Shown here: positions 1 to 9,330 of the stretch, piece after piece
Position numbering within the stretch: the stretch's first letter is position 1
How the letters are laid out: every line of letters starts with the position of its first letter
Assembly (NCBI GenBank): GCA_028565635.1
Contig: JAOXYB010026868.1
Span: 1 to 15,646 of the forward strand
Origin: Phoronis ovalis
Taxonomy: Eukaryota; Phoronida; Phoronidae
Direction: 5' to 3'
Length of the DNA stretch: 15,646 bases
Position numbers and translations under genes: made by a program
The notes under the pieces: generated by a model
The model's database searches: none
What the model saw: the letters and a program-made list of their open reading frames with translations, nothing else
What the model was told of the DNA's origin: nothing

Positions 1-22
1 AGGGGGTGGGTGGGTGGTAAAA

Positions 23-47
23 TCTATATGAACAATGTTCATATAGA
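23..47. repeat. Perfect 11-bp inverted repeat (hairpin)
   Basis: TCTATATGAAC, 3-nt spacer AAT, then GTTCATATAGA. The arms are exact complements. It follows directly after a G-rich tract (2-17). Confidence 0.8.
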
Positions 48-1855
48 ATCGGTTTGTGAACTTTTGAGATGTTCCCTTAGTCATGTTTGTAGTCATGGCA
101 AAAATAACTGTACATAGAATAATACATTAATTATTGATGTGGCAAATATGTTTTCACAATTTTTATTACCTCCAAATTATACCTCTTGTTAACACATTAA
201 CTGTTACTTATATAAATATTATTATAATAATCTATAATCACTTCTTTCCTTTCTGTCCATGTTTGTTTTTATCTAATTTATGTAATATTAAATCAATTTT
301 ACTCAAGGCATTTACAAGAATTTTTGAGGGGTCAGAAAGAATTTAAGATTAACATAATAATATAAATTCAATAGCTTGTTATACAATCTTGAAAAGTACC
401 ATAAACGTTTAGAAAATACTATGTTTTTAATTAATGGGTTTGTCTTCTTGTTAAAATTTTGTTTTTCGTTAAACATGCTCAAGCAACAGATGTGCCAGAT
501 TTTGCTTGCATTATATAGGGTATTGATTACATAGTACTGTATTGCCATTATAAAATATTGTCTATGTTAATATCCATTAAAGAAGTATTAATGAAAAAGT
601 ACGAGTTGTTTAACTATTCGTGCATAAAATAACTAAAATAAGCTTCTTGCCAAGTTTTTAGTTGACATTTTTAGTAGTACAAATTTATCTTACCAGAACT
701 GGATAAAGCCATCCAGTTTATTTGTAGATTGCAGAAGTAATTAACACTTTTCTTCAACTAGTTAATTTATATTTTTAGCCACATCTTGCACAAGTTTCAA
801 ATTTTTTTTTGATACTATATTAGTTTTTATTATAATAATGTTACTTTTAATTATGATTAAAATATCAATTTAATTCATTGCATAAATTCTTTAAGTTTAT
901 TTTTTTTCTTATTAAATCATTTTAGACTAGACTGACAATATATAAAAGCGGGTAATTTTAGATTTTGGTTGTGAAGCAGATGTATAAACACTGAAGGTAT
1001 TTTGTGTTATATAAAGATTTTTTTCTAACTCTGCAGCTAATGAATTATGTTAAATGTTTTGGCATAACTGCTTTGAGCAAGTCTACTTACATGTCAACTG
1101 TTTAAATATGATTTCATAGAAATTAAAAGCAAACAATTTCTAGGAAATATTACCTTTGTTATTACTTTGTTTACTAAGTCATAACCCTATTAATGATTTT
1201 CTTTTCCCCTTATTTCATTTGTAGTTATAGCACAAACAATATAGAACAATAGATTTATTGATGTTACAAATGTTTTTTTACATACCAGCACTAAAATATC
1301 CATACATTAATAATTAACCATGATAACAAGGTATAATTTAAAATACTTAGCATTCATTTCACTAAAGATTTTAAATTTTAATAATATTTCAAAGCGTACT
1401 TACTTCTTAACTATTCTTAAAAGAGATGGCCTTACCAAAAAGATCGGTAGCCTTTTATTGTGCATCCATTATGTTTAGTGATTGAATATGCCAGGCCTGC
1501 TTGGTCCTCTTATATATGTATCTTAGACACCGATCTAATTTGGTTAAATTATAAAGCACTCAAAAATGCACTTTTCGCATAATTTATCCTGAAACCTCAT
1601 GTTACAAAGAAAGATATCTGTTAGCTACAACTGAACCTCTTAAGATCCACATTCATTTGTTTAACCCATAGATTTTTTCAACACATAAATTCAACTCCTA
1701 GTAGCAAACTCCTTCACTTAGTAGACTACATAATTCTTTTATAACATTCCTTTCTAATAATTATATTGTAAACATTGCAGTACTGTGCATATATGATTCC
1801 ATATATAATAAATTATATAATTTTGTTTTTACTGTATTATGTAATTCAATTGTAA

Positions 1856-1904
1856 TTCAGCCATTTTGGGCTGAAGAGATTGAAATTATTATTATTATTA
1901 TTAT
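1856..1904 (+). repeat. Hairpin plus (ATT)n tract, probable 3' tail of a non-LTR retroelement
   Basis: TTCAGCC (1856-1862) pairs with GGCTGAA (1869-1875) around a 6-nt loop, and about 20 bases of ATT repeats follow at 1885-1904. A short terminal hairpin followed by a simple repeat is the usual form of the 3' end of several LINE clades and the SINEs that use them. No coding part of such an element was seen upstream, so this would be a 5'-truncated copy. Confidence 0.45.
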
Positions 1905-2354
1905 CATGAAAAAAAAATCTGACATTCTGAATATCGATAGTATCGGTACGGTATTTGCAACATTATATTTCGGTCTTCTGCATGGGCAACTGAACGAAAC
2001 ATCATGAACTATCCAACATGTGTGGACAAAACTGTGTTCTTTGCAAAATTAAAACATTTCATTTCAATTTGGCTAAACTTCTTGGATCAGCAGATATTTA
2101 GTGTTCTTTTCTCTAGTTCGCTTTGTGAAAAATGTTGGTGTCAAAATGTTTGCAGAAAAAATACTGCAATAATAATTAAGTTTATCCTTTCGAAAAAAGT
2201 TTTGGAAGACTTTGGCATGTGGCGCATGACTAAAAAAATATTAGATAATGGATTTTACAGTATTTATTACTGTAATAAAATGTGTGCACTATAAAAGTTG
2301 ACAGCATTAGAGGTTTGTAAACAACAATTTAAATTCTGCATTACACTGTATAAT

Positions 2355-2360
2355 TTTATT
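2355..2360 (-). terminator. Poly(A) signal AATAAA of the CLHC1-like gene
   Basis: On the minus strand AATAAA lies 10 bases beyond the TAA stop, in an AT-rich stretch. Cleavage would be expected around 2325-2345, giving a very short 3' UTR. A second signal further downstream cannot be excluded. Confidence 0.6.
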
Positions 2361-2370
2361 TCATATTATA

Positions 2371-2741
2371 TTAAGCTGAACTGTCATTATCATTGCTTGT
2401 ACGGTCAGTATTATTTTCATTATCATCATCACTATCATAACCTTGTTTACGCTTGCTTGTTTTAGATTTTTTGGCCATTTTCTTTGGCTTTGTATTACTA
2501 TCCTCAGTATTTGATACAGCAGCATCACTGTTATCAGAACCTAATGATTCCATGGTTGTATGTTGTCGTGATGTTGCAGTCTGCATAACACGTAATACAG
2601 TGATTGCAGCTAAGAGTTCTAAGGCCACTTCTTCATAACCAGTGTCCTGACACTGTTTAACAATTTCATGCCATTGGTCTAGTGTGGTTTCATCATCATC
2701 AAATACTGCCTGCCGCAGTGCACTGGTTTCATTTTTATCTC
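2371..2741 (-). CDS. CLHC1: CLHC1-like terminal coding exon 10
   Basis: Acceptor TTGATTTTTAG before 2741; TAA stop at 2373-2371. The first 56 codons encode the conserved end ([36 protein letters not shown]). The last 67 codons (residues 597-663) are a Ser/Asp/Asn-rich tail with a basic cluster at about residues 625-639 (KPKK..KKSK..KRK), followed by an acidic run. The tail has no counterpart that I recall in vertebrate CLHC1. Confidence 0.87.
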
Positions 2742-5700
2742 CTAAAAATCAATATTACGAGCTTGAAAAAAGTAGAATTCAAGACAAGTTTTAATAAAAT
2801 AAAAATATTAGGTATGGTACAAGATTGTCATGTAATAATTATATTACTTTTTATTCTGTGATATAATATTAATAAATGTAATAGTGCTATATCAGTTTAA
2901 TTTGTTATTTTCAATCTATTTATAGTACTTATCCAATGAACAATTCAGAAAGAAATTTTTAATAACTTCACAATGTGATCCTTTAACTTTGTTTCTAATA
3001 TCTAATTAATTTGCATTTTGACATCAGGTAATTTTCAGATAGGTAGTATTGCAGGAGAGAAAATTTTAATAAAAATGTTTTACAGTTAAAAAGTCAAAGA
3101 TTAATATTATAAATATGAAACTTTGAACAAAAATTTCTTTTCAACAAAATACCTTGCTGTGGTCCTTTGATAAACAAGTCTTGAAGAAGATTCATTCCTA
3201 AATCGAAATGGTCAATGTCCAAGAGTTTACGAACCACGACTCCCACTGGGAGTAAACATTTGTTTTGTAATCGAGGATGTTTTGTTGTCAGTGCATTAGC
3301 AAGCTGTGGTGACGGAAACTGTTAAAAAAATGCAAACTGTTATAATTCAATCTAAAGTTATCAGTATACTCATATAAGAAAATCTTGCTTTTGTATTTGA
3401 GGGCTGCATTAGCTCCATTATTTTGTCATTTTTTTAGTGCATTCAAGAGCCATTCTTGTTCAGAAGACTTATCTGCACTCTGTAATTGAGTTTCAGCAAC
3501 ACACTGAAGCTCAGACACTTTGTAACCACTACGCTTTGCCCGTGTGATTGTTTTAAAAAGTATATGATTGTTTGATTCTTAAAAGGGGGGTAAACTCTTG
3601 AAATGTTTTTGTTGAAATATATGTCCTTGACTGATGTTTCTGCACACAACAGTTATATATTTCACAGTTATGGATTGACACTGTCAGTGCCATCTAGAGA
3701 GTGTCACTATACTAAATTTGATAGTCTAATAGAGCTAGCTCTATAGGTGAATCATTTTTTTGTGAAAGTAATTCTAGTTATAAATAGGTCATATTTGTGA
3801 CCCAAATATTTTCCCGATTACATCAAGGGGCATTATTTGTTAGTCTCAGTGCAAGAAGCTGTCACTTATTTTATATCATTTATTTACTTCTAAAGACAAA
3901 TTTATGTCCAACTAAAAGATTCGTAGCCCGACTTCTGCTTGATTTGTACTTTCATTTATTTTGTCACTAATAACTAAAAGAGAATTTCATCAACCCATTC
4001 CTCATGCATAATTCATGCTGGTGACAATTATATGAATACTCACCTTTTCTAACATTTGTAACCACTCAAATGCAAACAGTTTAGTATGTTGTAACGCATA
4101 CTCTAAGGCCCTCTTTATACGTCCTTGTTGTACTAATACAGTAACAGTTTTCACATGAGCATCACAATGGAGGTAAACTTTTTCAGCCAATGAAAGATAC
4201 GAGCGATTCTTTCCTTTATTACAATATTCCACTATCATATCTCCAAGTTTCTCTGTTACAGTCAATCTGATGAAAATGACAAACAATTGTTAAGTTTCCA
4301 TATAAAAGGTTACAGTTTGAGTTATCAGCTAATTATGGTTGGTATTAATCTTAATATTTTTAAAATCATGTATTTCTTTATTGAATAGAATGTGATGCAA
4401 ATCTAAACACTTAATTAGAGAAATTTTAATCGTCTTTTCAAATTTTACAAATAGTTACTGAAAATATAACTCACGAATAGATGCAAAATATCTATAATAA
4501 ATAGCAGACAGCTAAAGGCAAACATAAAAATTATTATACCTTTCTTGTGATATCCAATGAGACAAAAGATCCACCCTGTTCTCGCTGAGAGCACATTGAA
4601 CACATTCTTGAGACATCACTTCACTTGGACGTACACCAAGAGCAAGAACTGATGACATCACAGCATCGCAGAAGGCAAGTAAAGGTGATCGACCTTCCTT
4701 CAGTGGAGTTGCATCTACAAGTTACGAAATATTATTAGACAAATTTCCATAAAGAAATTGTATCAATTTTCATGGCTTTTCAAATTTGCAAAAATTAATA
4801 TTTGATATTAACTATCTTTTACCAGAAAAATCGTTGAAAAATGTATTGAATTTTCAATATTATAAAGCAATACACAAGCTTTTGCACACAGCTTTTGACA
4901 TCATCATCAGTGCAAGCGACCTCTGGTGGATGTAGAAAGCCAGCCATCACTTTTCGATCATATGTTCCATTGGAGATTTATGGTGGGCCTGAGCTATATT
5001 CGAGTTGTAACACAAGTTGACAACTTGATATTTTAATGAAAATGGCAAGTTGTCAACTTGATTTTACAAGTCAACAACCTATTGTTTTTATGAAAATAGC
5101 TTTTTGTTGACTTGTACTAACAACTTGACAACCTGTTGTTTTCATTAAATTGGCATGTTGTTAACATGTTTTACAATACGAGTATATCTCAGGAACATCA
5201 CAGAAATCACAAGCAATGATTATGATGACTAACACATTTTTTGTAATCTTTAATTTCAAATGTTCTGGTGTAATTCTTAATATGATTGTCTGTCAAATAC
5301 CAGTGTCACACCAAGACTGATAGATGTGTCAACAATTACACGTTGCAGTTATTCTGAGAGGATCGAGTTCACTTACTTTTGAATTTGTTGAGTGTCTCCA
5401 TTGTTCTGAGTATTCCTTTGGGACTGTTTGCAGCATGAATAGCTGCTTCTTCATATCTGTCATCTTCAAACAATTCGTTAAACTTCTCAATGTATTCTAA
5501 CATCATTTCAGCCTCTCGTTCCCTTGTTGGATCATCATCCTCAAATGTAGTACTAGGTGTCTCACGAGGATAATGCAATATAGAGGCACCATCTAAATAT
5601 CAAAGCCTTGATTTATGTCCAAGCAATATTTAATTTGGAGAAACACTTACATCAAATATTGTGATTTGATACTTACATACTTATTACAAAGAGTTCTAGA

Positions 5701-8700
5701 TGTCTTTAATATAATGTACATGCGCAACTTTTTTCCCTCCATTTCTTCTGTGCTGCGTTTACCACATTTCTAGGTAGTTTTAAAAATCAAAATTGTAATA
5801 TCAAGATTTTTTATTAAATTGTTGAAGATTGAAGTATGATTTTTTATGTAACTTACCTTTGTCATGATGCACTTTATGAGATCTTTTAAATGCATTGGCA
5901 ACAGCATCACCAATAGTTTGGTTATATGGCTGAATTTTTGTGTAAGCCTGTGCTGCATCTAATGCTGTTTTCAATTTCTGACGACGGATCTGTGACAAGG
6001 AAATGTACTATATATATATTGATTACAGGAGGCAATCTGACTAAGGGAAAGTTACATACAAGATACGTTTTTATCCAATGAATTCAATAGCTGTTTTTTT
6101 TTTAAACTGGAACACTTTTATCTGAACAAACAGCTGGTTTGATTGACTAACATGCTAATTCTGAAATCAACTGCATATCCCCGGACACAGCTTTGCTATC
6201 CTTAATAACTGCTGAATATTACTAAAAAAGATGTACTTGAAATCTCACTGGGCTAATAATAATATTCATTAATGAACAATATTTAAGAAAATTATGTTTA
6301 GTATACAAAATCTATCCATGAATTGTACTACTCTAAAGGCAAAAAAGCCATTTGAATTCAAACTTCCATTTTGAGAAATGATAGATTTTATTTTGCGTCG
6401 ACCAGCAAATATACATTAGAAACCACCCAAATTTAAAACGCCACACCTCAGACAGACAAAACTTTGATACACAAGTACTGCATTTTTATGTAGCATCATC
6501 AAAACCTTGTCCAAATGCATAATTTTTTTGGAAAAATGTGAATCCCTTAATTTCATTGCAACTAACTTTTAGATCAGCACTTTGCTGCACCAGTCTATCT
6601 CTAGTATCATCTTTAGTTTCTAGCTGTTCCTTCAAGTCTTCTTTCATATGTTTTGGCACATATCGAGATTTCCAAGTTAGATTTAATTCTTTTTGTTGTA
6701 TATCTAGTTTATTTAATTCGCGACTTAGTAGTTTCACATCTGTGGCTTGTTCAATGCTAAGTCCTGAAATGGGAATTATGTATTCTAAAATCAATTTCTG
6801 TAAGATATATTACACATTAAATTTTGATTTTGAAATTATAGAAGATTTGTATAAGTGTCAACATGCTGGTGGTTACAGTAATTCCTTCAAGTAAGGCAAT
6901 GCATAGTTTTCTCATGTATTGCTGTTCCAGCTTCTCTTCTTATACTACACATGCAAACCAAGTATACATTCAATAGGTATTATCACAAATCTTCAAAATT
7001 AATTATACGTGTTATGTTTAGATTTTTTTCTGTTGATATGAGATATAATATAGTATCATTCCAAATAATATACTCAATAATTTCTTTTTCTACAATTTGT
7101 TTACCGACTTTTTAAAGTTAGATAAACCTTTATTTATAGGGTAGCTTGCATCTGGCAAAAACAGAAAATATGGTGTAAATCAACTGATGGAACCGCCATG
7201 AGAAGACTCTTTTAGGGAATTACAGCTTGTCAACTACTTAAATACTTACAATTGCAGCAATTAGATAACTTATAGTGTGAACTGTATATATATATACAGG
7301 ATTAAAAAACAAATGAAACAAAGTTATGAATGTCTACAAAACTGTACTGTTAGTACCAGGAATTTGTCTTTTATCTCGCTTTATTTCTTTTTGAGGTTCC
7401 AGTATTGTTTTCCGTCTGCGTTCTTTAGCTAATCTGGTTTCCCTAAGAGATTGCAGTTCTTTGGCTAATCGTTCATTATCCTTGCGGATAACTTCAAGTC
7501 TATAATAATAACAAGGTTAGCTTAAATGACAAGTTACATAATATTTTTTTGTATCACAAAATCTAGAAGTTTTTACAATATACTTTTTTACTTCATAAGT
7601 ACAGCTTCAGATAAACATACATTATGAGAAAGAAATATAATCATTGACTGACAGTTTTTGGCGGGGTTTCAATAAACTTAACTAACAAATATTATAATAA
7701 AATTAAGAATACTAGCAAAATATGCTGCAATCTTCATAAAAATGGAACCACTAGGCTTAAATTACTGGATCTACCCGTGAAACAAATGTCAACTAGCATT
7801 ATCTGAATTGATGAATCATGTCAATCTCAAAAAAATGTATTTAGTTGCTATATAACATTTTATGCTAATCTATGTAATAAAATTAGACTAGGGACTAACT
7901 GACGGAAATTGCACAATAAATAAAAATACAATTACTTGTGTTCCAGCTCGTCACCTCTCTTTTTGTAGTTTCTAACCGTGGATGGTTCTGATGCCATAGC
8001 CTGCAACTTTCCTGACAAAAAGTCTGCTTCACGGCGCCCTCTTTTGACTGTATCGATAAAGTCTTCATATTCAGCTTTGATAGCATTTAGTAAAGGCTTG
8101 TAGGCTTGAACATAATCAATCACCTGTCAAACAAAATTTCAAAGCAGCATATAAAGAATATGTTTTTTAATTTTAAGAATAAAATTTCAGATTGGAAAAT
8201 TGAGATCAGAGAAGTAGCAGATCACTATCTTCAGTTATGACTGGTCTAATTTATTTTAATCTATTGTTTAATAAATATTTACTAGTTCAGTTCCAAGTGG
8301 TATTAATCTGGTGGTTAGAAAGAGTAATGTTCTCAGAACAAAGAATATTACCTAGACAGACAACTAGTGCATTAATATTCATGTAACAAGGTATCAATGT
8401 GATCGTTTCCATAATAGCAGTAATTACAATCAATATTCAATTAAATATGAAATTTTCCACATCATTATTTACTATATCTCTGTATTTTATTAGAAGATGT
8501 GAGCTATAAAAGTTTACAGTAAACCCAGAACTGCACTATGCAACAGCTGGAGAAGAAATTCATCTGATGTCAACTGTAAGGAGGATTGTGTTGATCAGAA
8601 TTTTATTTCACTTCATGACTTTACTGGTCTTACATTATAAAACCATTTTCTGCCTTTATTATAATTCAATCACAGTAAAACCAAAACAAGTGGGACCGTA

Positions 8701-8914
8701 CTATTAGCTAGTAAATTGTTTATGTTTGCCATACCTTGTTAAAGGCTGCTTTATACACTATATATCTCTGTTCTTGTTCATCTCTATCCACTTGTTGTAA
8801 CTCTATCTCAATGAAATTATCTAATTCCTGAAGAAATCTTCTGTCAGACTCGTTTGTGATGATAGGTGGCAGCACAGGATGAGGTGATGATGAAGAGGAG
8901 GATCGGGCAGACAT
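2371..8914 (-). CDS. CLHC1: CLHC1-like protein (clathrin heavy chain linker domain containing 1), 10 coding exons
   Basis: Spliced reading gives 663 residues plus TAA from exons 8914-8735, 8123-7936, 7499-7357, 6763-6567, 5989-5857, 5592-5377, 4714-4540, 4266-4044, 3318-3153 and 2741-2371 (read downwards). All nine introns are GT-AG and phases match at each junction (0,2,1,0,1,1,2,0,1). The order of conserved blocks follows vertebrate CLHC1 as I recall it: an N-terminal VLPPII motif, a charged coiled-coil half (about residues 60-280), then a helical clathrin-linker/solenoid half (about 290-595) with [58 protein letters not shown] and [12 protein letters not shown]. Human CLHC1 is about 586 residues; the excess here is mostly a 67-residue low-complexity tail. 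ATG 8914 is chosen because it is the first in-frame ATG after an acceptor at 8958, and an in-frame TGA lies in the inferred upstream exon. Its cellular role is not established; homology to the clathrin linker suggests a scaffold or trafficking function (inference). Confidence 0.9.
2742..3152 (-). other. CLHC1 intron, nothing further seen
   Basis: GT at 3152-3151 and AG at 2743-2742. AT-rich, with no repeat or open frame of note. Confidence 0.8.
3153..3318 (-). CDS. CLHC1: CLHC1-like coding exon 9
   Basis: Acceptor TTTTTAACAG before 3318; donor CAGCAAG|GTATTT at 3153/3152, phase 1. It encodes [15 protein letters not shown]..., [20 protein letters not shown] and [10 protein letters not shown]. 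It corresponds to the family segment ending G.KLLQEINKGG and joins directly to exon 8 without a missing piece. Confidence 0.85.
3319..4043 (-). other. CLHC1 intron carrying a coding-like fragment
   Basis: Donor GTGAGT at 4043, acceptor CAG at 3321-3319. Besides the fragment at 3429-3578, the stretch 3650-3990 is less AT-rich than the other introns but has no recognised feature. Confidence 0.8.
3429..3578 (-). pseudogene. 50-codon coding-like fragment in a CLHC1 intron, identity unknown
   Basis: Minus-strand open frame bounded by TAA (3581-3579) and TGA (3428-3426). It contains [20 protein letters not shown] followed by [17 protein letters not shown]. Its amino-acid composition and amphipathic pattern look more like real protein than the flanking translations. 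It has no adjacent AG acceptor in frame, and exons 8 and 9 of CLHC1 join without it, so it is more likely a fragment of a retrocopy or transposon than an exon. I do not recognise the family. Confidence 0.3.
4044..4266 (-). CDS. CLHC1: CLHC1-like coding exon 8
   Basis: Acceptor TTTTCATCAG before 4266; donor GAAAAG|GTGAGT at 4044/4043, phase 0. It completes [16 protein letters not shown] and continues with [36 protein letters not shown] and EWLQMLEK. These are helix pairs of the solenoid, aligning with the CLHC1 segment with AQ.VY..C..HKKAI.CL..QG....V.EY. Confidence 0.87.
4540..4714 (-). CDS. CLHC1: CLHC1-like coding exon 7
   Basis: Acceptor AACTTGTAG before 4714; donor GAAAG|GTATAA at 4540/4539, phase 2. 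It encodes [20 protein letters not shown], then [21 protein letters not shown]. The CGLSE.RLDL...W..QERL block of CLHC1 is clearly recognisable across this exon and the next. Confidence 0.88.
4715..5376 (-). other. CLHC1 intron with the fold-back element and a CTCF-like motif
   Basis: Donor GTAAGT at 5376, acceptor TTGTAG at 4715. It contains the 206-bp fold-back element and, on the minus strand at 4929-4916, CCACCAGAGGTCGC, which resembles the animal CTCF core at most positions. Confidence 0.75.
4988..5193. mobile_element. Fold-back (MITE-like) element with 90-bp arms in a CLHC1 intron
   Basis: Bases 4988-5077 and 5104-5193 are inverted repeats of exactly 90 bases each with no gap; by hand count 71 of 90 positions pair. 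The loop is 26 nt (5078-5103). The outermost bases are CCTGAG...CTCAGG and the innermost 13 pairs are perfect. The arms contain internal palindromes CAAGTTGACAACTTG (5013-5027) and CAAGTTGTCAACTTG (5046-5060). There is no transposase frame, so it is non-autonomous. No convincing target-site duplication was seen. It lies in the intron 5376-4715. Confidence 0.75.
5377..5592 (-). CDS. CLHC1: CLHC1-like coding exon 6 (start of clathrin-linker-like region)
   Basis: Acceptor GATATTTAG before 5592; donor TTCAAAA|GTAAGT at 5377/5376, phase 1. This is the best conserved exon: [20 protein letters not shown], then [20 protein letters not shown] and [13 protein letters not shown]. The pattern of paired helices with an A.YAA.SPRGILR core is typical of the clathrin heavy-chain linker and proximal leg, so this exon begins the helical repeat half. 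Confidence 0.9.
5857..5989 (-). CDS. CLHC1: CLHC1-like coding exon 5
   Basis: Acceptor TTGTCACAG before 5989; donor AAAG|GTAAGT at 5857/5856, phase 1. It encodes [20 protein letters not shown] followed by a more variable linker with [13 protein letters not shown]. It ends the coiled-coil half of the protein (about residues 237-280). Confidence 0.82.
5990..6566 (-). other. CLHC1 intron, nothing further seen
   Basis: Donor GTTAGT at 6566, acceptor CACAG at 5990. Contains only a short TA run near 6010. Confidence 0.78.
6567..6763 (-). CDS. CLHC1: CLHC1-like coding exon 4
   Basis: Acceptor CCATTTCAG before 6763; donor CTAAAA|GTTAGT at 6567/6566, phase 0. It encodes [20 protein letters not shown], then a coiled-coil stretch with [19 protein letters not shown]. 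The YVP..(K/R)..DL pattern is recalled from the same position in vertebrate CLHC1. An open frame continues past the donor to about 6486, but the consensus donor and the matching next exon argue that this is intron read-through. Confidence 0.83.
6764..7356 (-). other. CLHC1 intron, nothing further seen
   Basis: Donor GTACTA at 7356 is the weakest of the set; acceptor TTTCAG at 6764. AT-rich, no notable repeat. Confidence 0.76.
7357..7499 (-). CDS. CLHC1: CLHC1-like coding exon 3
   Basis: Acceptor TTATTATAG before 7499; donor CCTG|GTACTA at 7357/7356, phase 1. It encodes a highly charged helical segment ([20 protein letters not shown], later a KERRRK cluster) ending IPG. The IPG tripeptide is also present at this place in vertebrate CLHC1, which supports the splice join to the next exon (G|GA = Gly). 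Confidence 0.82.
7500..7935 (-). other. CLHC1 intron, nothing further seen
   Basis: Donor GTAATT at 7935, acceptor TTATAG at 7500. Phase-2 junction completes a Lys codon (AA|A). Confidence 0.77.
7936..8123 (-). CDS. CLHC1: CLHC1-like coding exon 2
   Basis: Begins [12 protein letters not shown] after TTTGACAG (acceptor 8124-8125) and ends in CACAA|GTAATT, phase 2. It contains [19 protein letters not shown] and [10 protein letters not shown], conserved in CLHC1 (the family pattern is IKKEYD.FI.TIK and GKL..LA.EP). This is the start of the coiled-coil region, about residues 61-122. Confidence 0.86.
8124..8734 (-). other. CLHC1 intron, nothing further seen
   Basis: Donor GTATGG at 8734, acceptor TGACAG at 8124. 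AT-rich; no repeat or open frame of note. Confidence 0.78.
8735..8914 (-). CDS. CLHC1: CLHC1-like coding exon 1
   Basis: Encodes residues 1-60. It starts MSARS followed by a serine run, then [21 protein letters not shown] and [10 protein letters not shown], which match the conserved N-terminus of CLHC1. The donor is AAG|GTATGG at 8735/8734, phase 0. The upstream 43 bases (8957-8915) are 5' UTR in the same exon, behind a strong TTTTCTTTCAG acceptor at 8958-8959. Confidence 0.87.
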
Positions 8915-9033
8915 GATAATACTATACTTTTTAGCTAAATTGTATACAGCTACATGCCTGAAAGAAAATGTTTGCGTCATCGTAATTTGAAAAACAGTAT
9001 CCATTGGGCACATATATATAGCTATCAAAGTAT

Positions 9034-9330
9034 CCTCCCGGGGTACTCATGGGTTTTTGACTACGGGGATGTGCCGCCCAATCCAATCCAAAATTTTAGC
9101 TTGTGGTAGTAAACCCAATCCAAATTTTTTGAAGTATAAGGGTAGCAATCCAAACTTTGTGAAATGTAAGGGTAGCAATCCACTGACTGATACAAGCCAA
9201 ATTCCAAAATCTACTTATGGATACGAACCTAAAATTAATGCAAATTTTTGAATTTCAGTCTTTACAGTAGCAATCCAAAAAAATACAGTAAGAAGTATAC
9301 AATCCAAATTTTTCAAATGGGCTACACACC
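9034..9330. repeat. Dispersed-repeat-like segment with 30-bp tandem units in the CLHC1 5' intron
   Basis: Two 30-bp tandem units, 9116-9145 and 9146-9175, match at 26 of 30 bases; each begins CAATCCAAA and ends AAGGGTAG. A divergent copy precedes them (9084-9109), a partial one starts at 9176, and CAATCCAAA-type pieces recur near 9271 and 9299. The left boundary is a locally GC-rich block (CCTCCCGGGGTACTCATGGG) unlike the surrounding AT-rich intron. An open frame across the units gives a Lys-Gly-Ser-Asn-Pro-Asn-Phe repeat but has no other support as a gene. Related motifs (CCAATCC) recur to about 9557. Confidence 0.55.

Larger units (their letters stand above)
1..2330. other. Intergenic or distal non-coding DNA
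   Basis: Very AT-rich, with no open frame showing recognisable protein character; the open frames at 134-346, 312-548 and 2004-2294 look like chance. It holds a G-rich tract and palindrome at the left edge, an 8-bp inverted pair AGATCGGT/ACCGATCT (1441-1448 and 1529-1536), and a hairpin plus ATT tract at 1856-1904. It could be the downstream flank of the CLHC1-like gene or an intron of a neighbour. Confidence 0.5.

Noticed and set aside
1441-1536. AGATCGGT/ACCGATCT pair as a possible structured RNA or tRNA-like gene
   Set aside because: Only 8 bp pair across an 80-nt gap, there is no A-box/B-box or cloverleaf, and pairing does not extend.
2004-2294. 96-codon open frame on the plus strand
   Set aside because: Its translation is rich in Phe, Ile, Lys and Cys without domain pattern. 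It has no splice or promoter support and is immediately downstream of a converging gene's end; probably chance in AT-rich DNA.
6486-6566. Continuation of CLHC1 exon 4 to a stop as an alternative C-terminus
   Set aside because: A consensus donor (AAAA|GTTAGT) precedes it, and the next exon continues the family alignment in the same phase.
8915-9028. Upstream in-frame ATG codons extending the CLHC1 N-terminus
   Set aside because: A strong acceptor (TTTTCTTTCAG) at 8958-8959 interrupts this frame, and the extension has no family similarity.
9057-9251. 64-codon open frame with a repeated KGSNPNF-type motif
   Set aside because: It is the forced translation of 30-bp tandem DNA repeats, whose period keeps the frame open. 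No homologue or transcript signals were recognised.
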